From NCBI GenBank assembly GCA_035295745.1, contig DATGIL010000051.1:6800-70799 (forward strand): DNA of 64,000 nucleotides, read 5' to 3'. Made by a program: the position numbers and the translations under genes. Positions 49,321-58,068 of the stretch are shown here, one piece after another; position 1 is the stretch's first letter, and every line of letters begins with the position of its first letter. Below the pieces are notes generated by a model. It worked only from the letters and a program-made list of their open reading frames with translations, was not told where the DNA came from and made no database searches. The stretch is from JAIQFL01 sp035295745. Its GTDB lineage: Bacteria; Acidobacteriota; Terriglobia; Bryobacterales; Bryobacteraceae.

Positions 49321-52173
49321 ATGAATCGCGAGGTGGAGATTGTCTTTCAGGAAGTCGCCGATCTCTCGCCCGCGCAGCGTGAACGCTACTTTTTGGAGCG
49401 GCAGGTAGGTGCGGAACTGCGCCACGAAGTGGAGCAATTGCTGCGTTTCGATTCAGGAACAAACCACTCTCTGACCGATTGCGTGGCCGGGTCCGCCGAA
49501 GTGTCACTCCGCTCGCACGATCGGCTGGATGAGGTCAGGCTGGATAGCCGCTGTGGCGCATACCGGCTGATCAGCCTTCTGGGCCGTGGCGGGATGGGCT
49601 CGGTCTACCTTGCGGAGCGCGCCGACGGAGAAGTGGAACAACGCGCCGCCATCAAGTTCCTGCGCTACGGCAATGACGACGTGGCCTTCCGCGACCGTTT
49701 CCTTCGGGAGCGCCAGATACTCGCTTCGCTCAGCCACCCGGGAATCGCACGCCTGTTGGACGCCGGTCACACGGACGACGGGCAGCCTTACCTAGCCATG
49801 GACTATGTCGAGGGAACGCCCATCGATGTTTACGCGGCGGGGCTCGACGTTCGCGGCAAACTGGCGTTGTTCCTTCAGGTGGCGGATGCCGTCTCCTATG
49901 CACATCGGAATCTCATCGTGCATCGCGACCTGAAACCGTCCAACATTCTCGTGGACGGCTCCGGCTGCGCGAAGCTGCTGGATTTCGGAATCGCCAAGAT
50001 CCTCGACCCAGGTCAGGAGGAAACTCAGACCCGGGAGCGGCTGCTGACCCGGGAATATGCCAGCCCAGAGCAGGTGCGCGGCGGAGCACCAACCACTACC
50101 ACGGATGTTTACCAGTTGGGCGCCGTTCTCTACAAACTGCTCACCGGGCGCTCGCCGCACGTCTTTGCATCGGATGCTCCCGCCGCGGTGGAACTGGCAA
50201 TCTGCGTAAACCAACCAGCCCCCGCCAGCAGCCTGAATCGGCAGGTTTCCAGGGACTTGGATTTCGTGCTTGCCAAAGCGCTCCGGAAAGAGCCTGAGGA
50301 GCGCTATCCCTCGGTGGAGACCTTGGCGGACGACCTCCGCTCCTTTCTGGAGTGGCGGCCGGTACACGCGCGATCGGGCGATGCATGGTATCGGATGCGC
50401 CGGTTTGTGCGACGCTACCGTTTGCCGGTGGTGGCGGCGGCATTGGTTTTCACCAGCCTGTCGGTGGGCCTGTATGCCGCCAATCGGGAGCGCATCAATG
50501 CTCAGCGGCGATTTCTACAAGTGCGCCAGGTGGCCAATCGGTTCATTGCCTTTGACGGCGAGATTCGGGGACTACCGAACACCCTGGCTGTCAGAAAGCA
50601 AATCGTCTCCACGTCGCTGGCGTACCTCGACGCACTGGGTGTGGAAGCTCGCGGCGAGCCGGATCTCGCCCTCGAGATCGGAGCGGCTTATCTCGAGGTT
50701 GCACGGATCCAAGGCGTGCCGGCTGATGCCCACCTTGGACAATTCGCTCAGGCGGAAGAGACTCTGGAAAGAGCGGATGTCTTCGTGAATGCCGCGTTGG
50801 CTGCTAATCGAGTGAACCGTCGGGCCCTGATCGCCTCTGCGCAAATTACCCATGACCGAATGATCGTCGCCATTGCGCAGAACCGCCGCCAGGACCTGCC
50901 GGCACAGGCAGCCAGAATCACCACCCAGCTCAACAGCTTGCAGTTCCAGGGTACGCCCGATGCCGAAGAAGCTGGGAAAGTGGATTCGCTGTTGCGGTGG
51001 GTGGCATTCGCCAAGGAATATCAAAGCACCGCCTTCGTTGTACCGCGACAATCGGAGCGTCGCATCGGCAATCTGAGGGCATCGTGGGGCGGCAACCAGC
51101 ATGGAGAGTTAGGCGATGGCACGTTCACTGGCACGAACGTTGCTGTGCCGGCGACGGGGTTAACCGATGTCGTAGCTCTGGCTGCCGGCTGGCATCATAA
51201 CGTAGCGCTCCGATCGGACGGCACCATCTGGACTTGGGGAAGCAATAACAGCGGACAACTGGGCATCGGCTCCAACCAGGACCAAAAACTGCCGGTGCAG
51301 TTATCGAGGTTGAACGATGTGGTCGCCATCGGCGCTGGACAGGATCACAGTCTGGCTGCGCGGGCAGACGGCACGGTCTGGGCCTGGGGTGGGAATTCCA
51401 GAGGCCAACTGGGCAACCTCAGCAAGCGCGCTAGCACTTTGCCGGTCCAAGTCGTTGGACTAAGAAAAGCGACCGCGGTCGCCGGCGGGGGAGCACACAG
51501 CTTGGTCGTGAAGTCTGATGGCACGGTGTGGGCTTGGGGCTCCAATAGTTACGGCCAACTTGGCATAGGCTCTAGCACCGACACAAACCAGCCCCTCCAG
51601 ATTTCGGGGCTTCGCGACGTGGTTGCTGTCGCCGCCGGCCGGTTGCACAGCCTCGCCCTGAAGTCAGACGGGACGGTATGGGCTTGGGGAATCAACGACG
51701 AAGGGGGACTGGGCATTGGCAGCGCCTTTGCCAGCAATGTGCCCGTCCGGGTCCCAGGATTGAGCCACGTGGTCGCGGTCACTGCGAGTGATGAGGTCAG
51801 CCTGGCGTTGCAATCGGACGGCACAGTTTGGGCTTGGGGAGCGAACGAGACCGGCGAGTTGGGAGACGGCACGAACGCTGGAAGCCACATACCGGTTCGG
51901 GTCTTGGGTGTGAGCGACGTGGCCGCCATCTCGTCATTCGCCGTGGAAGACGGCCACAGCTTGGCGTTGAGATCTGACGGCACGGTCTGGGCCTGGGGAT
52001 ACAATGCCAGCGGGCAATTGGGTAACGGCACAACCACAAACTCTAACCTGCCAGTTCTGGTACCCGGTCTGGAAGGAGTGGTCGCCGTCGCGGCGGGCGG
52101 CCTGCACAGCCTCGCCTTGACTGTCGCCGGACGTGCCCTGCGAGTTGCTTCCCCTACCCCAGCGCAGCGGTGA
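49321..52173 (+). CDS. Membrane Ser/Thr protein kinase with a seven-blade RCC1 sensor
   Basis: A 950-residue kinase. Residues 1-75 are a small helical N-terminal domain (MNREVEIVFQEVADLSPAQR). The Hanks-type kinase domain spans about 80-350: GRGGMGSVYLAE, Lys112, HRDLKPSN with Asp203, DFGIAK with Asp221 and YASPEQVRG. One membrane helix follows (VVAAALVFTSLSVGLYAA, about 370-390), then a TPR-like linker of about 200 residues. The C-terminus has seven RCC1 repeats (SDGTVWAWG...GQLG), enough for a closed propeller outside the membrane. ATG 49321 is preceded by GAGG. The stop is five bp before the next kinase's ATG, so they form an operon. RCC1 in place of PASTA is unusual. Confidence 0.9.
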   Translation: MNREVEIVFQEVADLSPAQRERYFLERQVGAELRHEVEQLLRFDSGTNHSLTDCVAGSAEVSLRSHDRLDEVRLDSRCGAYRLISLLGRGGMGSVYLAERADGEVEQRAAIKFLRYGNDDVAFRDRFLRERQILASLSHPGIARLLDAGHTDDGQPYLAMDYVEGTPIDVYAAGLDVRGKLALFLQVADAVSYAHRNLIVHRDLKPSNILVDGSGCAKLLDFGIAKILDPGQEETQTRERLLTREYASPEQVRGGAPTTTTDVYQLGAVLYKLLTGRSPHVFASDAPAAVELAICVNQPAPASSLNRQVSRDLDFVLAKALRKEPEERYPSVETLADDLRSFLEWRPVHARSGDAWYRMRRFVRRYRLPVVAAALVFTSLSVGLYAANRERINAQRRFLQVRQVANRFIAFDGEIRGLPNTLAVRKQIVSTSLAYLDALGVEARGEPDLALEIGAAYLEVARIQGVPADAHLGQFAQAEETLERADVFVNAALAANRVNRRALIASAQITHDRMIVAIAQNRRQDLPAQAARITTQLNSLQFQGTPDAEEAGKVDSLLRWVAFAKEYQSTAFVVPRQSERRIGNLRASWGGNQHGELGDGTFTGTNVAVPATGLTDVVALAAGWHHNVALRSDGTIWTWGSNNSGQLGIGSNQDQKLPVQLSRLNDVVAIGAGQDHSLAARADGTVWAWGGNSRGQLGNLSKRASTLPVQVVGLRKATAVAGGGAHSLVVKSDGTVWAWGSNSYGQLGIGSSTDTNQPLQISGLRDVVAVAAGRLHSLALKSDGTVWAWGINDEGGLGIGSAFASNVPVRVPGLSHVVAVTASDEVSLALQSDGTVWAWGANETGELGDGTNAGSHIPVRVLGVSDVAAISSFAVEDGHSLALRSDGTVWAWGYNASGQLGNGTTTNSNLPVLVPGLEGVVAVAAGGLHSLALTVAGRALRVASPTPAQR

Positions 52174-52178
52174 CCTGC

Positions 52179-54719
52179 ATGAAAGAAGCACCCCAGCAAG
52201 ATTGCGGGCCGTTCCGGCTGGTTCGAGAGATTGGCCGCGGCGGGTCGGGCTCGGTATACCTGGCGGAGCGCGCGGCTGGCGAGGTGGCGCAACGAGTCGC
52301 CGTCAAACTCCTCCGGCGCGGTGGCGATGACCCAGCCTCGCGCGCGCGCTTCCTTCGGGAGCGCCGTATCCTGGCCGCCCTCAGTCACCCCGGAATCGCC
52401 AGCATGATCGATGCCGGTCATACCGTTGACGGCATTCCATATCTCGCGATGGACTACATCGACGGTACGCCCATTGATGTCCATGCCGATAAACTGGATT
52501 TGCCCGGGAGACTGGCCTTGTTTCTCCAGGTGTGCGATGCCGTCTCGTACGCTCACCGGAACCTGATCATTCATCGGGACCTCAAACCATCCAACATTTT
52601 GGTGGATCGCAGGGACCAGGCAAAGCTGTTGGACTTCGGGATCGCGAGGATCCTCGAAGCGGGTCAGGACCGAACCCAAACCGCGGAATGGCAATTGACG
52701 CCCGAATACGCCAGCCCGGAACAAATCCGGGGCGAACCGCAGACCACGGCCACGGACATTTACTCGCTGGGGGCGATCCTCCACAGACTACTGGCGGGAT
52801 GCTCCCTGACCGGCGCCGCTCAAAGTCAGTTACGTAACCGCAGCCGTCATGGAGCGGAGGTTTTGCTGGCTCCAAAGCTTCCCAGAGATCTGGAGTTTGT
52901 CCTGCGCAAAGCGCTTCGACAAGAGCCCGAAGAGCGTTACACCTCGGTAGAGATCTTTGCCGCTGATATTCGGGCTTTTCTAGAGGGCCTTCCGATCCGG
53001 GCGCGCTCGAACGACTCCTGGTATCGAGTGCGCACGTTCGCCCGGCGGTATCGCATGGCGGTAGCTGCTGTGGTCCTCGCGTTGGCTGGTCTTTCCCTCG
53101 GACTATATGTGGCGCATCGTGAGCGCAACATCGCCGAGCGCCGATTTCTGCAAGTGCGTCAGTTGGCCAACCAGTTCCTTGAATTGGATCGGGGGTTTCG
53201 AGGATCGAGCGGCGCCACCAAAGCGAGAAACCGAATTGTCACGGATTCGCTCGCGTACCTGGCGGGATTGAGCAAGGAGTCACAGGGCGATAGAGATCTA
53301 GCTCTCGAGATCGGGGCGGCGTATCTTCAGGCGGCTCGCATCCAGGGCGTTCCTGTGGACTCCCACCTGGGACAATTTCGAGAAGCCGAGGAGAATCTGC
53401 GAAAAGCGAGCCTTTTTGTGGGGTCTGTGCTGGCCGCCGATCCCGCGAACCAAAGCGCTCTGCTTCGTTCGGCCGAGATCGCCCACGACCGCATGATTCT
53501 TGCCATCATGCAGGATCACCACCAACAGGCGTTGGCCGCTGCCGGCGAGATGGCGGACCAGTTTGAACTCATGGCAAGACACGGCAAGCTCAATCCCGAC
53601 GAAGCGAGACGCGCGGCTTTGCTCTCGCGCTCGACCGCCTTCGCGCGCACATATCGAAGCGGCTTATCGGGCTCAGCGGCGAAGTCGGATCGGCAACCCG
53701 GCGAGTTCATGGCAGTTTGGCGTTACGACACCGGAGGCGCACTGGGGAGCGGCACTTCCGCCGTCACAAAGATCTCTGCGAAGAATGTCATGCTGCAGGG
53801 AGAGCAACGAGACACCGGCTCCAAGGCCGGCCGAAACGTGCCGGTCTGGGTCTCGCGACTCCCGGATGTGATGGGTATTGCCCCCTTCGCACGCTGGCAA
53901 CCATTCAGCCTCGCGGTGAGGGAGGATGGAACGGTTTGGACGTGGGGCAGGGAAATCAGCGACCGCACGGACGGCACTTCGGACCACACCTTGCCCGAAC
54001 AAATCCTGGCGCTGAACCAGGTAGTCGCGGTAGCCGGGGGTGGGCGCCACGCCCTCGCCCTGAAAGCCGACGGCACCGTCTGGGCATGGGGATACAACGG
54101 CAATGGGCAGGCCGGCGATGGCAAGGGACTTCCCGGTGACGGCCACACTGGCACAACCACGGTGCCAGTTGAGGTCTCCGGTCTCCGTGCCGTGGTTGCC
54201 ATCGCCGCTGGCGGTGCGCACAGCTTGGCGGTCAAAGCCGATGGGACGCTCTGGGCTTGGGGCTTCAACGAATACGGCCAATTGGGTAACGGCTCCAACG
54301 CAGACAGCTATGCTCCGGTCCAAGTCCCCGGGTTGGCCAATGTGGTCGCCGCCGTGGGGGGCGAGCATTACAGCCTGGCTCTCAAGTCGGACGGTACTGT
54401 CTGGGCTTGGGGCCGCAATCGCGAAGGGGAATTGGGCAATGACACGAACACGGATAGTAATCTGCCAGTTTGGGTCTCGGGGCTGAACGGAGTCATCTCC
54501 CTAGCCCCGGCGAGTGGTGCCAAGCACTGCCTGGCGCTGAAATCCGACGGTACCGTGTGGGCATGGGGCTACAACGCCTCCGGCCAGTTGGGCAACGGCG
54601 GCGCGACGGACAGCAATGTGCCCATTCAGGTTCCCGGCATTCGCGGCGCGATCGAGATCGCCGCGGGCGGCGCTCACAGTATCGCGATTCTTGAGCCGCC
54701 CGCAGGGATCGGACGGTGA
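52179..54719 (+). CDS. Second membrane Ser/Thr kinase with degenerate RCC1 domain
   Basis: An 846-residue paralogue of the preceding gene that lacks its N-terminal domain and starts directly at the kinase: GRGGSGSVYLAE, AVKLLR, HRDLKPSN, DFGIAR, YASPEQIRG are all intact, so it should be active. A membrane helix (AVAAVVLALAGLSLGLYVA) and a TPR-like linker follow. The RCC1 part has five clear repeats (EDGTVWTWG, ADGTVWAWG, ADGTLWAWG, SDGTVWAWG twice) and one decayed first blade, so the propeller is incomplete or altered. ATG 52179 follows GGTGA; GTG 52170 overlaps the previous stop. It arose by tandem duplication, by inference from order and similarity. Confidence 0.88.
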   Translation: MKEAPQQDCGPFRLVREIGRGGSGSVYLAERAAGEVAQRVAVKLLRRGGDDPASRARFLRERRILAALSHPGIASMIDAGHTVDGIPYLAMDYIDGTPIDVHADKLDLPGRLALFLQVCDAVSYAHRNLIIHRDLKPSNILVDRRDQAKLLDFGIARILEAGQDRTQTAEWQLTPEYASPEQIRGEPQTTATDIYSLGAILHRLLAGCSLTGAAQSQLRNRSRHGAEVLLAPKLPRDLEFVLRKALRQEPEERYTSVEIFAADIRAFLEGLPIRARSNDSWYRVRTFARRYRMAVAAVVLALAGLSLGLYVAHRERNIAERRFLQVRQLANQFLELDRGFRGSSGATKARNRIVTDSLAYLAGLSKESQGDRDLALEIGAAYLQAARIQGVPVDSHLGQFREAEENLRKASLFVGSVLAADPANQSALLRSAEIAHDRMILAIMQDHHQQALAAAGEMADQFELMARHGKLNPDEARRAALLSRSTAFARTYRSGLSGSAAKSDRQPGEFMAVWRYDTGGALGSGTSAVTKISAKNVMLQGEQRDTGSKAGRNVPVWVSRLPDVMGIAPFARWQPFSLAVREDGTVWTWGREISDRTDGTSDHTLPEQILALNQVVAVAGGGRHALALKADGTVWAWGYNGNGQAGDGKGLPGDGHTGTTTVPVEVSGLRAVVAIAAGGAHSLAVKADGTLWAWGFNEYGQLGNGSNADSYAPVQVPGLANVVAAVGGEHYSLALKSDGTVWAWGRNREGELGNDTNTDSNLPVWVSGLNGVISLAPASGAKHCLALKSDGTVWAWGYNASGQLGNGGATDSNVPIQVPGIRGAIEIAAGGAHSIAILEPPAGIGR

Positions 54720-55020
54720 ACGGGTTTGCTCACTCCGTTCAACATGTAAACTCTTCGAAAGGCCGACTCACGAAATTTTCTGCTGGCGCAGCTAAGTTTT
54801 CCCCTCCATCCCGCAAGTAGCAATCAAGAGGCAGTAAACCTCTAACCTAACAAGACCTACGCGAGGAAAATTCAACCGAGTACAGGCCCGGGTGCGATAT
54901 CGGCTTTAGAAGACCGCAGTCGCTGTTTTCATGTGGGATACAGAATGAGGAATAAGGAGCCGCTGCCCAGCGCAGCTGACTGTTTCCCTGAAATCACCCA
55001 GCATCTTGCAAAACTATTGT
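54720..55020. other. Intergenic region after the second kinase, no gene seen
   Basis: 301 bp of moderate-GC sequence before the kinase fossil. I see no convincing gene, hairpin terminator or promoter. A frame from ATG 54945 runs into the fossil but shows no family pattern. Confidence 0.5.
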
Positions 55021-55247
55021 GTCGGAATCAGTTACCCCGTGATGGCTGTGGATCGAAGGGCCGACGCTCGGTGGCGGCGCCAAAGCGGGGCCTGTGCCTG
55101 CTGGCAAGAGGCGTTGCCAATCGCGCAAATCTTCAACGCGGCCGAGGCAGCGAACGAAAAAGGGGTCATCCACCGCGGCCTGACGCTCGCCATCTGAATA
55201 TCGAGCCCAACGGCACATTCAGAGTGCCCGATCTCAGACCGGCGAAA
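55021..55247 (+). pseudogene. Frameshifted fossil of a Ser/Thr kinase domain
   Basis: Translated pieces in three different frames align in order with subdomains V to VII of a bacterial kinase: VGISYPVMAVD, then EGPTLGGGAKAGPVPAGK, then ALPIAQIFNAAEAANEKG and VIHRGLTLA, then NIEPNGTFRVPDLRPAK. These match the normal ME-EGPTL, EALPIA, HRDLKPANI and DGT-KVLDFGLAK. HRDLK has become HRGLT and DFGLAK has become DLRPAK, and at least three frame changes are needed, so it cannot be an active kinase. Flanking parts are gone or unrecognisable. It lies 460 bp after the second RCC1 kinase and 32 bp before the PIN-like gene. Confidence 0.75.
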
Positions 55248-55279
55248 ACTGTCCGGTCTCAACCCATGGAGAATCGAAC

Positions 55280-55813
55280 ATGCCGCCTCCGATCTGGTTA
55301 GACAATAACATCTTAGTAAGTATTGACAATGGCAAGATGCCCAATGCGGCCGCTGAAATCGCGAATCTGCAAAGGGACGGCCACCAGGTGCTACTCCCTC
55401 CATCTGTAGAGCGGGAATTTCTGCACGGCCAGGGATTTAGGGCTGCAGATACGGTGAGGAGGCAGGGTCTCCTCACCCGCCTCGGAGTCACGACTGACAC
55501 AATGGGGAACCAGGTTTCAATACAACAGCTACGAGCCTGGCGTGACGAGGCCATTCATGGCGGGCTCTCGATCACCGATGCCGACATCATCGCTCAAGCA
55601 AGAGCAAGCGCACAGGTCCGCGGCCTCAGAAATCCGGTATTACTTACAAAAGATGCAGGCGGAACCCTCATCCGGATGCGACAGAGGGGCGTTCTGGCAC
55701 TGGATTTCAATGCGCCTCCCGTAAGAACGCAGATACCGTCTCGCCCGACCCCGCCAACGCCGAAGGAGCCGCCGAAGCCCCCAGTTGGCTCTGTTGGGGG
55801 AAGGGATATTTGA
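55280..55813 (+). CDS. PIN-like domain protein, candidate RNase, with proline-rich tail
   Basis: A 177-residue protein with a PIN-fold pattern: Asp8 in IWLDNNILVSIDNG, Glu44/Glu46 in PSVEREFLHG, Asp100/Asp102 in ITDADIIAQA and Asp125 in VLLTKDAGG, the four acidic positions used by PIN nucleases to bind metal. Residues 146-168 are proline-rich (PTPPTPKEPPKPPVG). GGAG precedes the ATG by eight bases. The next gene overlaps its stop. Ordinary VapC toxins are about 130 residues with a small upstream antitoxin, which is absent here. GC content is lower than in the neighbours. A polymorphic-toxin or secreted effector module is possible; no signal peptide is seen. Confidence 0.6.
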   Translation: MPPPIWLDNNILVSIDNGKMPNAAAEIANLQRDGHQVLLPPSVEREFLHGQGFRAADTVRRQGLLTRLGVTTDTMGNQVSIQQLRAWRDEAIHGGLSITDADIIAQARASAQVRGLRNPVLLTKDAGGTLIRMRQRGVLALDFNAPPVRTQIPSRPTPPTPKEPPKPPVGSVGGRDI

Positions 55814-56349
55814 ACGCGGCAAAAGCGGGTCTAAAGGCGGGCTTAAAGGACGCTTTCAAAGCTGAGAATATTGCCGCGATGATTCCCGATCTGGTACTTG
55901 CTCTCGCCGACAAATTTGCAGCTCGGGACGCAGTCCGAAGGATTAAGGACAAATTCATCCAAGAGGGGTTTGCGAAAGGTGTTGCTGCTGGGGTGATGGG
56001 CTGGACCGAACAGGAAGTCGCAGCGAATCTCATGAATCGTGTTACAGATTTTCGCATTAAAGATCTGGAAGACCCAGGAGGCCTTCTCACCAAGGTAACG
56101 ATTTTGAAACTCGCCGAAGCTCAGGAAAACTACGCTGTGTGGGTTGGGTTTCAATTCAGTTCTCCCAAGAACCTGAAGTGGAAGAAAGAGATGGGCGCCA
56201 TTGGTTTCAAAGTGCTGGTCGATTATGGATATCATTCTGGAGAAGATCCAGAGATCCTATTTGAATACGACTTCATCGATAAGCTTGCGTGGGTTCTGCG
56301 TCCTACTACTAATTCGATACTTGAACACGGCACCACCGCCTCGAAATAA
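55810..56349 (+). CDS. Unknown protein translationally coupled to the PIN-like gene
   Basis: A 179-residue protein from a TTG start that overlaps the upstream TGA stop (TTGA). The N-terminal 60 residues are helical (LKAGLKDAFKAENIAAMIPD, LVLALADKFAARDAVRRIKD) and the rest is alpha/beta with KLAEAQENYAVWVGFQFSSP, GFKVLVDYGYHSG and YDFIDKLAWVLRPTTN. There is no signal peptide or membrane helix. I cannot name a family. The coupling suggests a partner, immunity or targeting role for the PIN-like protein. In the first 120 bases from 55801 I count 59 G+C, against 38 of 60 in a kinase line. Confidence 0.6.
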   Translation: MNAAKAGLKAGLKDAFKAENIAAMIPDLVLALADKFAARDAVRRIKDKFIQEGFAKGVAAGVMGWTEQEVAANLMNRVTDFRIKDLEDPGGLLTKVTILKLAEAQENYAVWVGFQFSSPKNLKWKKEMGAIGFKVLVDYGYHSGEDPEILFEYDFIDKLAWVLRPTTNSILEHGTTASK

Positions 56350-56721
56350 CCGTTCCGGAGATCTGGCACTGCAGGGCCTAATAACTCCAATACTCCCTAA
56401 CGGGATTGCCACCGCATTTCGACAGTTGCCCTTCCGGCATTGGTCGTTGCGCATTCCCGCGTCTCTGGCCCGGCGTCAAATCTACCGGGACCTGGCGCTC
56501 AGCCAAGACGCAATCCCCCAAAAAATGGGACGGACGATTGCCGGGGCTCCGTAAGCGGGTGTGTTCTTAACCCCGCTCGCTTCCGTACGTCTCCAAATGA
56601 GCCACATCAAAAGACCGGCCCGTCCACACAAAGAATAATCTTTAGCCCCCGCTAATTTTTACTTTTCGCCGCGCAATGAGGAGGCAGGAGGGAGTAACTT
56701 CCTTCTGATTGGAGATTTGAC
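56350..56721. other. Intergenic region inside the low-GC island, no gene seen
   Basis: 372 bp. It holds a possible stem AGCGGG/CCCGCT near 56554-56577 and the ribosome-binding site GGAG (56711-56714) of the next gene. Short frames on both strands have no family pattern. An AT-rich run at 56651-56667 could be part of a promoter. Confidence 0.5.
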
Positions 56722-57312
56722 ATGTTGAGCATCAAAAGAAAAAGCAAATGGCGTTTTAAAACGTCCTCAAGCGGTGGGATCGACATCGGATTCGTCGGCG
56801 TGTCGGCTGGAAATGTAACCTTGATCTCTCCTCAGGGACAGGAAACGAAGTTCCACTATTCCGGCGTGGGCGGAGGTGCCTCGGTCGGAATCACTCTGGC
56901 CCAAGGCCAGTTTAAATTACCAGTATCGGCGAACTTTGCCGCCGAGGCCTTCCCGAGTGCGGGCCAGCTTTTCATCCTGCACACCTACCCTGGCCAGGAA
57001 CTGCGCCGTAGTGATATCACTGGCGGGTGTGTCATCGGGGAAATCTCCGGTAACTCCATTGTCGGAGGATCGGCAACCGCAATGCTACTGGGGATGCAAC
57101 AAAAGTTCATAGAGCGGGACATCGAATCGGATTTGGTACAGCTCGGTCTGGTTGCCGGGTATGGCGGACCTGGCGGAAAGGTGCTGGTGGAGGCCTTGGA
57201 TAAAGTCGGTCTCCTGCAGAATTCGGCTACTGCGGTTTTGATCATGGCCGGTTACGGTATCAGTGCCAGCGTGGGCGCCGGCATCACTGGGAGAATCGGC
57301 ACGCTATCGTAA
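56722..57312 (+). CDS. Glycine-rich beta protein of unknown function
   Basis: A 196-residue protein with a basic start (MLSIKRKSKWRFKTSSSGGI) but no signal peptide. The body is rich in Gly and small residues and alternates in a strand pattern: DIGFVGVSAGNVTLISPQG, ETKFHYSGVGGGASVGITLA, GAGITGRIGTLS at the C-terminus. The middle (TAMLLGMQQKFIERDIESDL) is helical. This could be a small beta-barrel or a pore-like or lipid-binding protein. I do not recognise it. Third gene of the low-GC island, separated from the coupled pair by 372 bp; ATG follows GGAG by seven bases. Confidence 0.6.
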   Translation: MLSIKRKSKWRFKTSSSGGIDIGFVGVSAGNVTLISPQGQETKFHYSGVGGGASVGITLAQGQFKLPVSANFAAEAFPSAGQLFILHTYPGQELRRSDITGGCVIGEISGNSIVGGSATAMLLGMQQKFIERDIESDLVQLGLVAGYGGPGGKVLVEALDKVGLLQNSATAVLIMAGYGISASVGAGITGRIGTLS

Positions 57313-57390
57313 AGTGCGGAGGGAGACTTCGAGGCGGCATGGGTATCGGGCGCCGCTTACCCGACCGTTCAAATCCAGTGCAACCGGAAT

Positions 57391-57936
57391 TCACCCCGCT
57401 AGTTCTTTCCGGAGCCATGCCTGTGCCAGCCGCAACTGGCGGCGCACCACATGCACCGAAATCGACAGCGCCTCAGCCGATTCTTCTGCCGTCATGCCGC
57501 CGAAGTAGCGCATCTCGATCAACTGGACCTTGAGCGGATCTGTCTGGCCCAAGCGTTCCAGCGCCTCGTTCATGATCAGCAACGAGGCGTCGGGCCTGCG
57601 GGCTAAGTCCGGAATCTCCGCAAGCCGCACTTCCAGCCGGGCGTCGCGCATTTCCGTGTCCCGGGCCCTCGCCAGATCCACCAGGACTTGGCGCATCAGA
57701 CGGGACGCAATGCCGAAAAAATGAGAGCGGTTGGCGTAATCGGGATGCTGCGCTCCCGCGAGGCGCAGAAACGCCTCATGCACCAACCCAGTCGTTTCGA
57801 GAGAGACCGCGCGCCCTTCCCGCCGCAAATGCCTCGAGGCGAGTTTCTTCAACTCGTCGTAAACCAGTGGAACCACCGTCTGTAGGGCGTTCTCATCTCC
57901 GGCCCGGACGCGCTGCAGTAGCTCAGTGATCTCCAT
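57391..57936 (-). CDS. ECF-type sigma factor (TIGR02999-like)
   Basis: A 181-residue sigma factor of the group common in Acidobacteriota and Planctomycetes. Region 2 is VYDELKKLASRHLRREGRAV, TGLVHEAFLRL and ANRSHFFGIASRLMRQVLVD; region 4 is VQLIEMRYFGGMTAEESAEA, LSISVHVVRRQLRLAQAWL. Family members often sit beside Ser/Thr kinases in these phyla. Here the tandem kinases are on the opposite strand with the low-GC island between. No anti-sigma gene is nearby, so regulation by phosphorylation is possible but unproven. Confidence 0.9.
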   Translation of the reverse strand: MEITELLQRVRAGDENALQTVVPLVYDELKKLASRHLRREGRAVSLETTGLVHEAFLRLAGAQHPDYANRSHFFGIASRLMRQVLVDLARARDTEMRDARLEVRLAEIPDLARRPDASLLIMNEALERLGQTDPLKVQLIEMRYFGGMTAEESAEALSISVHVVRRQLRLAQAWLRKELAG

Positions 57937-58068
57937 TGGCGATTGGGTTTATGGTACTGCACAGCAGGCGGAATGAGCAGCTTCTGTTCTGCCGCCACCA
58001 GAAGCCTCCCCTGTGCCAAGAGCGCGACGGTCGAATCGTTCGACGGGATAATCACTCGACCGGGTAGC

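Noticed and set aside
55006..55197. Intact small gene over the kinase fossil
   Set aside because: The frame covers only the EALPIA to HRGLT piece; matching pieces on either side are in other frames.
55280..55813. Ordinary VapBC toxin-antitoxin pair
   Set aside because: There is no small antitoxin gene upstream. The coupled partner is downstream, 179 residues long and lacks a DNA-binding motif. A different kind of toxin system cannot be excluded.
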